A DNA stretch of 64,000 nt. Origin: Paenibacillaceae bacterium (GTDB lineage Bacteria > Bacillota > Bacilli > Paenibacillales > NBRC-103111). The notes below the pieces were generated by a model. It saw only the letters and a program-made list of their open reading frames with translations, was not told the DNA's origin and searched no databases. The translations under genes were made by a program, and so were the position numbers. Numbering within the stretch: position 1 is the stretch's first letter; the number at the start of each line of letters is the position of its first letter. The stretch spans positions 124,001-188,000 of the forward strand of contig JAQSYI010000013.1 in assembly GCA_029256185.1 (NCBI GenBank), given 5' to 3'. Below, in pieces: positions 56,633-63,737 of this stretch.

Positions 56633-57517
56633 TTACTTTACAGAACCAAGCGTTGCACCCTTTACAAAATATTTTTGTAAAAACGGATACACAATCAGAA
56701 TCGGAGCAGTTGCAAAGATGATTGTAGCAGCCTTGAGCGTTGCGTTATTGTAGGGAATACCTCCGCTCAGGCTCGCCATGAGCTCATTGGAAATACTGGA
56801 ATCCGAGCTGACCAGGTACTCACGCAACCGCAGCTGCAGAGGGTACAGATGCTGGCTGTCGATGAACATGAGCGGGTGTGTGAACTGGTTCCACAGCATG
56901 ACGGCATAGAATACGCCCAGGGTGGCCAATACGGCCTGGGACAATGGGAGAACCAGACGGAAGAGAGTCTGGAAATAACCGCAGCCCTCCATTTGCGCCG
57001 CTTCCTCCAGCTCCTTGGGCAGCTCCCGGAAGAAGGTGCGCATGATAATCAAATTATACGTCGTCAGCAAATGGGGGATAATTAACACCCAGAAATTATT
57101 ATACAAGCCCAGTTCCTTGACGACCAGGAAGTAAGGGATAATCGGATAGCGGAATATCATCGTAAACACAACCATAACAGCCAGAAACCGGGCGGGCTTA
57201 AATTCTTTCTTGGACATGGGATAAGCCATCAAGGCCGTCATCAGAAGGCACAGGAGGGTTCCCATTCCGGTAACGGCCACATTCAGGAAGAAGGAGCGCC
57301 ATAATGCCCCGCGTTCAATGATCTTCATCCATGACGCCAACGTAAAATCCACGGGCCACAGAAACACATGGCCGGCATCCACGGCATAGGGGGAGCTGAA
57401 GGAGGTGGATAGCACCTTCAGCAAGGGAACGAGCATAGTAAATCCCATGATCCCAAGAAAAATGATATTGCCGATGCGGAACGTTTTTTCTCCTATGGGT
57501 TCTTTCATGGCAGCCAT
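56633..57517 (-). CDS. ABC transporter permease, LplC type, second system
   Basis: 294 residues, six membrane segments (IIFLGIMGFTMLVPLLKVL first), EAA-type loop ELEEAAQMEGCGYF and the family ending FVKGATLGSVK. The start at 57517 shares a base with the stop of the LplB-type gene (TAATG), so translation is coupled; AGGAGGG lies about 9 nt upstream. No ATPase gene is present in this locus either. Confidence 0.93.
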   Translation of the reverse strand: MAAMKEPIGEKTFRIGNIIFLGIMGFTMLVPLLKVLSTSFSSPYAVDAGHVFLWPVDFTLASWMKIIERGALWRSFFLNVAVTGMGTLLCLLMTALMAYPMSKKEFKPARFLAVMVVFTMIFRYPIIPYFLVVKELGLYNNFWVLIIPHLLTTYNLIIMRTFFRELPKELEEAAQMEGCGYFQTLFRLVLPLSQAVLATLGVFYAVMLWNQFTHPLMFIDSQHLYPLQLRLREYLVSSDSSISNELMASLSGGIPYNNATLKAATIIFATAPILIVYPFLQKYFVKGATLGSVK

Positions 57518-58479
57518 TAGAACAACCCTCCTCCTTCCTGGAACCTCTTGGCCAAACGGTTGAACGACAATACCATGACGAACCCGATCACGGATTGGAA
57601 AATGCCCACAGCCGTAGCGGAGCTGTACTGCGCCTCCACAATTCCTGTCCGGTAGACATACGTATCGATGACATCCCCGACGGAGTAGGTCATGGGGGTC
57701 AGAAGGTTATAAATCTGATCGAAGCTCAAATCCAGGAAATGCCCGATGTTCAGCAGGAACAGAACTACCACCGTCGGCATAATCAAGGGCAGGGTAATGC
57801 TGAAAATCTGCCTGATCCGGCCGGCTCCATCCACCAGCGCCGATTCATATACTTCAGGGTTGATGCCTGCAATGGCGGCAAGCAGTACGATGGTTCCCCA
57901 GCCCGCATCCCGCCAAATACTGGTCAGAACCAGAATTCCCCGGAAAAACCGTTCCTGCTGCAAGAACAGAATGGATTCTGCTCCGAACATACCGCGAATG
58001 GAATTGACGATCCCGCTGGTGGACAATACGTCAAAGGCAATGCCGCCGATGATGACCCAGGAGAAGAAATGGGGAATGTAGTAAACAGTCTGCAAGGTCC
58101 GCTTGTAAAACTTGTTGCGCAGCTCATTGAACAGAAGGGCAAGGACAATGGGGACCGGAAATACGAAGATCAAATTGTAGGCGCCGATAATCAGCGTATT
58201 CTTGAATACGCGCAGGAAATTGGAATATTGAAAAAAAGTTTCGAAATGCTGCAGGCCCACCCACTGACTCTGGAACAGCCCTTTAAAAATCATGTAATCC
58301 TGGAATGCGATAATGGACCCTGCCAACGGAATGTATTTGAATATGATATAGAAAATAAAGCCCGGCAGCGCCATCATATACAGCACCCAATATTTGCGCA
58401 AATCGTAAAGCATGCCCCGCTTGGCTCCCGTCCGTATCAACGAGGGCGCCTTATAGCCCTGTTGAACCGTTTTTTGCAT
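57517..58479 (-). CDS. ABC transporter permease, LplB type, second system
   Basis: 320 residues from ATG 58479 (AGGG 8 nt upstream; an in-frame ATG at 58536 lies in the promoter region and is rejected). Six membrane segments (YWVLYMMALPGFIFYIIF first) and EAA loop EVYESALVDGAGRIRQ. First gene of the six-gene minus-strand operon. It is divergent from the YesM/YesN pair across a 214-nt region with CcpA-like sites near both starts. Confidence 0.93.
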   Translation of the reverse strand: MQKTVQQGYKAPSLIRTGAKRGMLYDLRKYWVLYMMALPGFIFYIIFKYIPLAGSIIAFQDYMIFKGLFQSQWVGLQHFETFFQYSNFLRVFKNTLIIGAYNLIFVFPVPIVLALLFNELRNKFYKRTLQTVYYIPHFFSWVIIGGIAFDVLSTSGIVNSIRGMFGAESILFLQQERFFRGILVLTSIWRDAGWGTIVLLAAIAGINPEVYESALVDGAGRIRQIFSITLPLIMPTVVVLFLLNIGHFLDLSFDQIYNLLTPMTYSVGDVIDTYVYRTGIVEAQYSSATAVGIFQSVIGFVMVLSFNRLAKRFQEGGGLF

Positions 58480-58508
58480 AGTAATCCCTGCTTTCTGCGA
58501 GTTGATAA

Positions 58509-58527
58509 TGGTTACGTTTTCATTATA
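58509..58527 (-). promoter_or_regulatory. -10 element and CcpA-like site before the uptake operon
   Basis: On the minus strand TATAAT (58527-58522) is a good -10 with a weak -35 (TCGAAA, 58550-58545). TGAAAACGTAACCA (58522-58509) matches the cre consensus TGWAANCGNTNWCA at 12 of 14 positions and lies just after the -10, where CcpA would block transcription. A weak -35 fits a promoter that needs the YesN-type activator. Confidence 0.45.
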
Positions 58528-58614
58528 AAGAAGCACGAACGCAATTTCGATGAGACATCTTGAAGGTTATAGGGAGGCATTATTAATATCTTGATGATTT
58601 GTCAACTGTCACCC

Positions 58615-58673
58615 TTGCGGTCTCTTATGGGGGTGGCTATAATTAAGCATGCCTCAAAATGTAAACGCTCTAT
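58615..58673 (+). promoter_or_regulatory. Promoter and CcpA-like site of the YesM/YesN-type pair
   Basis: TTGCGG (58615-58620), a 17-bp spacer and TATAAT (58638-58643) form a good promoter. TGTAAACGCTCTAT (58660-58673) matches the cre consensus at 12 of 14 positions and lies about 10-20 nt into the transcript. The promoter position rules out ATG 58649 as the kinase start. Confidence 0.5.
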
Positions 58674-58693
58674 TCTCCGGGGGGAATTTGGAG

Positions 58694-60490
58694 ATGCCGC
58701 TAATCCGGACCGCAAGGCGCCTGTTTACACGGCGCCGCCGTTTTGCTTCCAAGCTGTTTATCAGCTTTCTGCTTATGTGTACGGTTCCCACTCTTCTTAT
58801 TACCAACCTGTTTTATTTGAAGGCCAAAGAACAGATTACCGAAGCCTCCACCGAATTTATCCAGATGCTTACGGTTCAGTTGGCTGCGTCTGTCAACAAT
58901 TATGTGGAGCAAATCAACAACAACTCCCTGGCGGTTTACAGTGACTATGATCTGGTTTCCTACCTGGGCAATGAGGCCTCTTATATTTCATCCGACCAAA
59001 TCCGCTATAATTTGCTCGTCAGCCGCCAGCTCTCCACCTTCATGACCCAGCTGCCCCATTTGCAGGGAGCGGCCATGATCAGCAGCTCGGGGAAAATATA
59101 CAACAATGGCTATTTTCCCGATATGGCCGACAACCGCGCTTCCTGGGAGCGCTGGCTGGAGACAGTCCGAACGGCTAACGGCAAGCTTGTGATTATCCCG
59201 ACCCATTCCCATGTCTACCACTCCACGGGAGCAGCGGCCGGAGTATTCTCCGCGGGCCGGTTGATTCAGGATATAGAGGGACGCCAGGCCGGCATTCTGC
59301 TGTTCCAGCTCTCCCTTCACCGGCTGATTGCCGACAGCGACACCCTTAATCCCTCCAGTATGCCCTATCACAGGCGCATCGTCATCAGCTCCAAGGAACA
59401 GCTGCTGTTCGACTCCGATATCGAAGCCGCCGCATTTATCCCGGAGTCGGAACCACAGACAATCGACCCGGGCCGCTGGCTCTTTCGCACCGATCCCTCG
59501 GGACCGTTAAGCGTAACCGTGGCCGTATCCCGGAAGGATCTGGGGATGAAGATCACCCTGTACCGGAATCTGGCCCTGGGTGTTGCCACAGCGACGGTTT
59601 TGGCTATTGCCCTGTTGTCGCTCTTGCTAAGCTACCAGATCGTGAAGCCCATGATCCGCCTGATCCGCAGCATGCGCCGGGTGGAGGACGGCTGGTACCA
59701 GCCCATTTCCGAGAAAGGGCTGAATATCGAGCTGGAAGCCTTAATTCAGAGCTATAATCTGATGATCATCAAGGTCAAGCATCTGATTGAGGATGTCTAT
59801 CTGGCACGGATCAAGCAGAACCAGGCCAAGCTGCTGGCGCTGCAGAACCAGATCAACCCCCACTGGCTGTTTAATACCTTGGAGTCCATCAGGATGCAGG
59901 CCCATATATCCAAGGCCCCTGATGTGGCGCACATGATCAAAAATCTGGGCCGCCTGTTCCAGATGGCCCTTGCCCGCCGGGAGGAGCACCATCAGGTCAG
60001 TAATGAAATCGAATATATCCGGGTGTACATGCAATTGCAGAATGTACGCTTCGAGGACCGTTTCCGGCTTACTGTCACGCTGCCGGAGGTTGTGATGAAA
60101 GCGCCGATTCTCAGCCTGACCTTCCAGCCCATCGTGGAGAATTGCATTGTGCACAGCTTTCTGGACCCTGACCGGCAGTACGAAATTCGGATTGACGGCG
60201 AAGAAAAAGACGGAACGGTCCTGGTTCACATTGCGGACAACGGCGCAGGCATAAAGAAGGAGCGTCTGGAGGAGATACGCCGGACATTGGACAATCCCGA
60301 TTGGTCCGGTGAAGGTGCTGCCGCCGAGGGTTCCTTGGGCCTGCGCAATATTCACGAACGGCTGCAGCTGCATTACGGCAAGCAATACGGCATATCGCTG
60401 GAATCCGTTCCAGATGAGGGAACGACAGTTGCCATTCATTTTCCCGTACGGAAAGGAGAAGACCATGTTGAAGGTCCTGCTGGTGGATGA
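58694..60490 (+). CDS. YesM-type sensor histidine kinase
   Basis: 598 residues from ATG 58694 (GGGGGG 9 nt upstream). Two membrane segments (about 18-42 and 292-317) enclose an extracellular sensor domain; then a HAMP linker, the His-kinase motif LQNQINPHWLFNTLESIRMQ (core NPHWLFNTLES) with H390, and an ATPase domain with PIVENCIVHSF and ADNGAGI. Such kinases sense the presence or import of an oligosaccharide and signal to an AraC-type regulator. The next gene starts 25 bases before this one ends. Confidence 0.94.
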   Translation: MPLIRTARRLFTRRRRFASKLFISFLLMCTVPTLLITNLFYLKAKEQITEASTEFIQMLTVQLAASVNNYVEQINNNSLAVYSDYDLVSYLGNEASYISSDQIRYNLLVSRQLSTFMTQLPHLQGAAMISSSGKIYNNGYFPDMADNRASWERWLETVRTANGKLVIIPTHSHVYHSTGAAAGVFSAGRLIQDIEGRQAGILLFQLSLHRLIADSDTLNPSSMPYHRRIVISSKEQLLFDSDIEAAAFIPESEPQTIDPGRWLFRTDPSGPLSVTVAVSRKDLGMKITLYRNLALGVATATVLAIALLSLLLSYQIVKPMIRLIRSMRRVEDGWYQPISEKGLNIELEALIQSYNLMIIKVKHLIEDVYLARIKQNQAKLLALQNQINPHWLFNTLESIRMQAHISKAPDVAHMIKNLGRLFQMALARREEHHQVSNEIEYIRVYMQLQNVRFEDRFRLTVTLPEVVMKAPILSLTFQPIVENCIVHSFLDPDRQYEIRIDGEEKDGTVLVHIADNGAGIKKERLEEIRRTLDNPDWSGEGAAAEGSLGLRNIHERLQLHYGKQYGISLESVPDEGTTVAIHFPVRKGEDHVEGPAGG

Positions 60491-61709
60491 TGAGAAGAAA
60501 ATCGCGGACGGTTTGTCATTGATTATTGATTGGGAGAAATACGGATTTGAAATCTGCGCCCGGGCCCGCAACGGACAAGAGGGGATAGCCGCGGCCAAGC
60601 AGTGGGAGCCGGATCTGATCGTGACGGACATCCGGATGCCCATTATGGACGGATTGGAGATGATCCGCCAGCTGGAGAAGATTCAGCCCCACGTCCAATA
60701 CATTATTCTGAGCGGGTATTCGGAATTTCAATATGCCAAGAAAGCCATGCAATTGGGAGTCAAGCATTACGTGTTGAAGCCCATTGAGGAGGAGGAATTC
60801 GAGAGCTGTCTGGCTCAGGCGGCGCATGATATCCAGGCTGACAAAGAAGAGGAAACCGTGCTGGACCGGCTGCGGACACATTCCATGGCGTATATGAAGC
60901 TGCAAAAGGAAAACATGCTGCGCGATTGGATGTATGCCGGAGAGCAGGCGGAAGATATCGTGGCGGTTCTGGCGGATCTGAATCTTGTCTTTCCTTACGG
61001 TATTGTGTTGGGGATGGCGCTCGAAAAGAAGGACCGCTCAGCATGGTCCGCGCAGGAGATGGATGGAAGCGTGTCTATGCTGGAGGAGGTTCTCCCTTTC
61101 CCTTCCATAAGCTACGCATTCCGATATAACGATCATCAGTTGGGTATTTTATCTAATTTGAATAACCCTCTGCCTGATCATGGAGGAACCGGCTGGTTGA
61201 ACACATTTCACCAACGGCTTTCGGGTGAATGTGGTGTAGATGCTTGTATCGGCACCGGACCTGCCGTCTGCGGGCTTGCCGATCTGAACTCCTCCTTCCA
61301 GGCAGCCCTGAAGGAGCTTTGCTCCATGATTTCGGACAGCCGGGCTAGTGTGGTTCCAGGCTCCGCCCAGCCCGATCCGGCGAATGCTCCACATCATAGC
61401 ATTGTGGATGAAATCAAAGCGTATCTCGACAGCCATTATTCTGAGGAGCTCACGCTGGCCAGTGTGGCAGAGCGGTTCTTCATCCATCCCCATTATCTCA
61501 GCCCTCTGTTCCGCAAGAAAACCGGGGAAACCTTCCTGACCTACTTAACCCGTGTCCGCATGGAACGGGCAAAGCAATTGCTGCGGCAAACCCACTTGAA
61601 GGTGTACCAAATTTGCAGTGAGGTTGGCTATGAGGATTCGAAATACTTCAGCAAGATATTCGAACGAACAGTTGGAATGAAGCCGAATGAGTATAAGCAT
61701 GGGAAGTGA
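60465..61709 (+). CDS. YesN-type response regulator (receiver + AraC HTH)
   Basis: 414 residues from ATG 60465 (AAAGGAG about 7 nt upstream), overlapping the kinase gene by 26 bases. The receiver domain (about 1-120) has D55 in LIVTDIRMP and K105 region VLKPIEEEE; the C-terminal AraC domain (about 310-412) has ASVAERFFIHPHYLSPLF and YQICSEVGYEDSKYFSKIF. Likely activator of the divergent uptake and degradation operon. No terminator is evident behind it. Confidence 0.95.
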   Translation: MLKVLLVDDEKKIADGLSLIIDWEKYGFEICARARNGQEGIAAAKQWEPDLIVTDIRMPIMDGLEMIRQLEKIQPHVQYIILSGYSEFQYAKKAMQLGVKHYVLKPIEEEEFESCLAQAAHDIQADKEEETVLDRLRTHSMAYMKLQKENMLRDWMYAGEQAEDIVAVLADLNLVFPYGIVLGMALEKKDRSAWSAQEMDGSVSMLEEVLPFPSISYAFRYNDHQLGILSNLNNPLPDHGGTGWLNTFHQRLSGECGVDACIGTGPAVCGLADLNSSFQAALKELCSMISDSRASVVPGSAQPDPANAPHHSIVDEIKAYLDSHYSEELTLASVAERFFIHPHYLSPLFRKKTGETFLTYLTRVRMERAKQLLRQTHLKVYQICSEVGYEDSKYFSKIFERTVGMKPNEYKHGK

Positions 61710-61863
61710 AGGATGATATTCTTTATTTTAACACATCAGACTTCCATGCCGCTTGACGGCAACACTGATGAATGAAATAACGGGCTCCTGTTATTCAGGA
61801 CAGGAAGAATATGATTTCGAGGAGGGGGATTCGTGCCTCCCTAGATCAAGTGGCGGGGAAGCA

Positions 61864-61899
61864 GCTGGAGACAAAGGCCGCGCTGGAAACAAAGGCCGC
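61864..61899. repeat. 18-bp tandem duplication
   Basis: GCTGGAGACAAAGGCCGC (61864-61881) is followed directly by GCTGGAAACAAAGGCCGC (61882-61899), one mismatch. It stands just before the palindrome cluster. Confidence 0.85.
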
Positions 61900-61910
61900 A
61901 GGGGGACGAT

Positions 61911-62107
61911 ATAACGGAAATTTTTTCCGCTATCAGGACATTTTTCGGCATTTACCGAGAGTTAACGGAAAAAATTTCCGTTAACTCCCTCAATACCAGG
62001 TACAAATGCCTGTTTTCCAGGGTTAGTCAGGGGATAACGGAAAAAATTTCCGCTAAGTCAGCGAGAAATGAAGAATTTGCAGAGATAGCGGAAAAAATTT
62101 CCGTTAG
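61911..62107. repeat. Cluster of four intergenic palindromes (ACGGAAA/TTTCCGT)
   Basis: Four copies of a 23-25-bp palindrome with core CGGAAAAAATTTCCG: 61911-61933, 61961-61985, 62034-62056 and 62085-62107. Flanking bases alternate between TAAC and TAGC types. Copies 1 to 2 and 3 to 4 are each about 51 bp apart. Between copies 1 and 2 there is a degenerate half. Related palindromes are scattered in Paenibacillus genomes in my recollection, but their role is unknown; they could be small mobile-type repeats, RNA hairpins or protein sites. Confidence 0.85.
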
Positions 62108-62263
62108 GAGTAAGCGGGGCGGGAGGGGGAGGTACAGCGGGAGCGCCATAGGAAAAGGCGTGGCTCCTTTGGAAACGTAAAAAAGGACCTGGCAGTGGTC
62201 TTCCGCGAGATTTTTCTTGCTTTTTATAAAATATTATTACATTCCTTTACGCTTTGTTCTGGA

Positions 62264-62352
62264 TTTACTCAGCAATAACGAAGGAAGATAAAGGGAATAA
62301 ATTCAATTACTTTGGCAAAAAACACCTAATTAAATAAATTTTATTGAGTAAA
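62264..62352. repeat. Long-range inverted repeat before the Agr-like locus
   Basis: TTTACTCAGCAATAA (62264-62278) is complementary to TTATTGAGTAAA (62341-62352) apart from a two-base bulge, with about 62 AT-rich bases between. It may be a regulatory dyad or RNA arm. The right arm covers the ATG at 62352. Confidence 0.5.
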
Positions 62353-62390
62353 TGCTGCATTTGATTTATAGTAGAATTATAAGGGAATAT

Positions 62391-62405
62391 GTAACAATTT
62401 GTTAC
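62391..62405. promoter_or_regulatory. 15-bp palindrome before the Agr-like operon
   Basis: GTAACAA-T-TTGTTAC is a perfect 7-bp inverted repeat around one base. It ends 18 nt before the TTG start of the membrane protein gene, so it lies where a repressor could block transcription or translation. No LytTR-type 21-bp direct repeat was found in this region by eye. Confidence 0.5.
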
Positions 62406-62423
62406 TGGCGGGAGTGTTTGGGG

Positions 62424-63080
62424 TTGACAGACTTTATTCTCTTTATGGTGTTTTCTGTCTTGGAAACATGCGCCATGTTCTATTTGATGTTCCGTATGTT
62501 CAAGATTGACCTGATGTTTAAGGAGATGTTATTTGCTTCCATCATTATGGCCTTCGTGTCGTATACGCTGCGGGCCGTGTACGAGATTCCTGTTCTGGAC
62601 GTGCCCTTGCAGCTTATTCTGATGCTGGCGTTTGTGTGGATGCTTTTTCGGGTCCATCTGTTCTATGCGACGATTATGACGGGGATGGTTTATCAGGCAT
62701 ATTTCTTAATTCAAACCGTTTTTTATTATCTTCTGAATATATTAGGTGAATTTAATAATTCCTTGCCTGTGGTTACAAACATAAGTACATACTTATTACA
62801 ATTCATATCGGTTATTTCAGCGTGCTTGATAGGTTTGTTCGTCTCAAGGAAAAGAAAGGGATTCGATTTTGTTCCCGATAAGCCCAAGGGAAGGCTGTTT
62901 TTAAAGAAAAAAGATTGGGTGTTATTAGCACTTAGTATTCCTTCATTTTCTGTGGTGTCTTTCACCATATTTTTGGTGGAACAGTTTAATGAAATTTTTT
63001 TCGTAGTTGATGGTTTTTATGCTGTTATTTTATATAGCTACCTGTTCATGTCATATAAAAGGGATCGTTCTGATCTATGA
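62424..63080 (+). CDS. AgrC-sensor-like membrane protein without kinase domain
   Basis: 218 residues from TTG 62424, which has GCGGGAG 9 nt upstream; ATG 62352 lacks a site and would add an unlikely N-terminus. The protein is nearly all membrane, with six to seven hydrophobic segments, and ends in a short charged tail (YKRDRSDL). It looks like the sensor half of an AgrC-type kinase, but no coiled coil, histidine motif or GHKL domain follows; the next gene starts inside its stop codon (ATGA). Its place in front of AgrB/AgrD and a LytTR gene suggests that it is the receptor or a membrane partner of the peptide system. AT-rich compared with most of the window. Confidence 0.75.
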   Translation: MTDFILFMVFSVLETCAMFYLMFRMFKIDLMFKEMLFASIIMAFVSYTLRAVYEIPVLDVPLQLILMLAFVWMLFRVHLFYATIMTGMVYQAYFLIQTVFYYLLNILGEFNNSLPVVTNISTYLLQFISVISACLIGLFVSRKRKGFDFVPDKPKGRLFLKKKDWVLLALSIPSFSVVSFTIFLVEQFNEIFFVVDGFYAVILYSYLFMSYKRDRSDL

Positions 63081-63595
63081 CTATACTATCCTATAAACTT
63101 GCGAAAATGGTTAAAGAAGCTAACCCTGAACAAACTCATTCACTCGCTATTATGCAGTATTCAATAGAAATTTTATTAAACACGCTTTCAATAATAATAA
63201 TTTCGTCTATTATGGGCTGGTTCATTGGTGAGCTAGCAAGTACCTTAATAGTTCTTTTGAGTATTATGGTGTTAAGGCTGTTATCTGGTGGGGCTCATAT
63301 GCCAACTATGGGTGGATGCATAGTGGTGTCCGTTTCCCTATGTGTGGGCATTCCGCTAATTCCGCCTGTTGGAAACGATATTGTATGGCTAATGACTGCT
63401 TTTTCCACATTATTTGTGCTCTTGTTTGCTCCTTCGCCTGAGAGGAATTCCAATATGCCTCCAATGTGGGTCCCCTATTTTAAAATACTGTCTATCCTAG
63501 TTGTCTGTAGCAATTTTGCTATAGAATCGCAGATTATAGGGTGGGCGTTTTTAGTCCAAGCCATAACAATAATTCCATGGAAGGGAGGGAGTTGA
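63077..63595 (+). CDS. agrB: AgrB-type peptide processing and export protein
   Basis: 172 residues, four to five membrane segments. AgrB is a membrane cysteine protease that trims the AgrD precursor and closes its thiolactone or lactone ring. The family's catalytic histidine and cysteine are visible as GGAHMPTMGGC, H74 and C81. The start overlaps the stop of the membrane protein gene, and the stop is directly followed by the ATG of the AgrD-like peptide, so the three are one translational unit. Confidence 0.92.
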   Translation: MTILSYKLAKMVKEANPEQTHSLAIMQYSIEILLNTLSIIIISSIMGWFIGELASTLIVLLSIMVLRLLSGGAHMPTMGGCIVVSVSLCVGIPLIPPVGNDIVWLMTAFSTLFVLLFAPSPERNSNMPPMWVPYFKILSILVVCSNFAIESQIIGWAFLVQAITIIPWKGGS

Positions 63596-63715
63596 ATGAA
63601 ACGGATTGCTGCTCGAAAAATATCCGTCATGCTTGCTTTCTGCGCAGGAATTTTTGCTGCCGTAATGAAACCTTTATTTCACAGCCCGGAAATTCCGGAA
63701 GAATTGCGTAAGTAA
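63596..63715 (+). CDS. agrD: AgrD-like cyclic peptide precursor
   Basis: 39 residues: a basic start (MKRIAARK), an amphipathic/hydrophobic leader, a short middle part (VMKPLFHS) and the tail PEIPEELRK, which fits the conserved acidic/proline C-terminal part that AgrB removes. The ATG follows the agrB stop (TGA) directly, with GGGAGGG a few bases upstream. The only cysteine, C16, is in the leader. No Cys or Ser stands at the usual place five or six residues before the tail; S30 touches it. The ring residue is therefore unclear. The gene is too short for most gene finders. Confidence 0.85.
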   Translation: MKRIAARKISVMLAFCAGIFAAVMKPLFHSPEIPEELRK

Positions 63716-63737
63716 TTATTGAGATGGAGATGTGAGA

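Larger units (their letters stand above)
61710..62423. other. Gene-free stretch between the sugar locus and the Agr-like locus
   Basis: Over 700 bases with no convincing gene. The first part (61710-61860) holds only weak hairpins, such as CATCAG/CTGATG around GCCG/CGGC near 61730-61775. The middle has an 18-bp tandem duplication and a cluster of four related palindromes. From about 62200 the DNA becomes strongly AT-rich and carries a long-range inverted repeat and a 15-bp palindrome before the membrane protein gene. The compositional switch at about 62200 continues through the Agr-like genes. Confidence 0.7.

Noticed and set aside
61725-61780. Hairpin with CATCAG/CTGATG and GCCG/CGGC as terminator of the YesN-type gene
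   Set aside because: Arms are short and interrupted, and no T run follows.
61911-62107. CRISPR-like array
   Set aside because: The repeats are palindromic, only 23-25 bp, unequally spaced and vary at the ends; no cas genes are nearby.
62352-62423. ATG 62352 as start of the membrane protein
   Set aside because: No ribosome site, overlap with an inverted-repeat arm and a non-membrane-like N-terminal extension; TTG 62424 has GCGGGAG 9 nt upstream.
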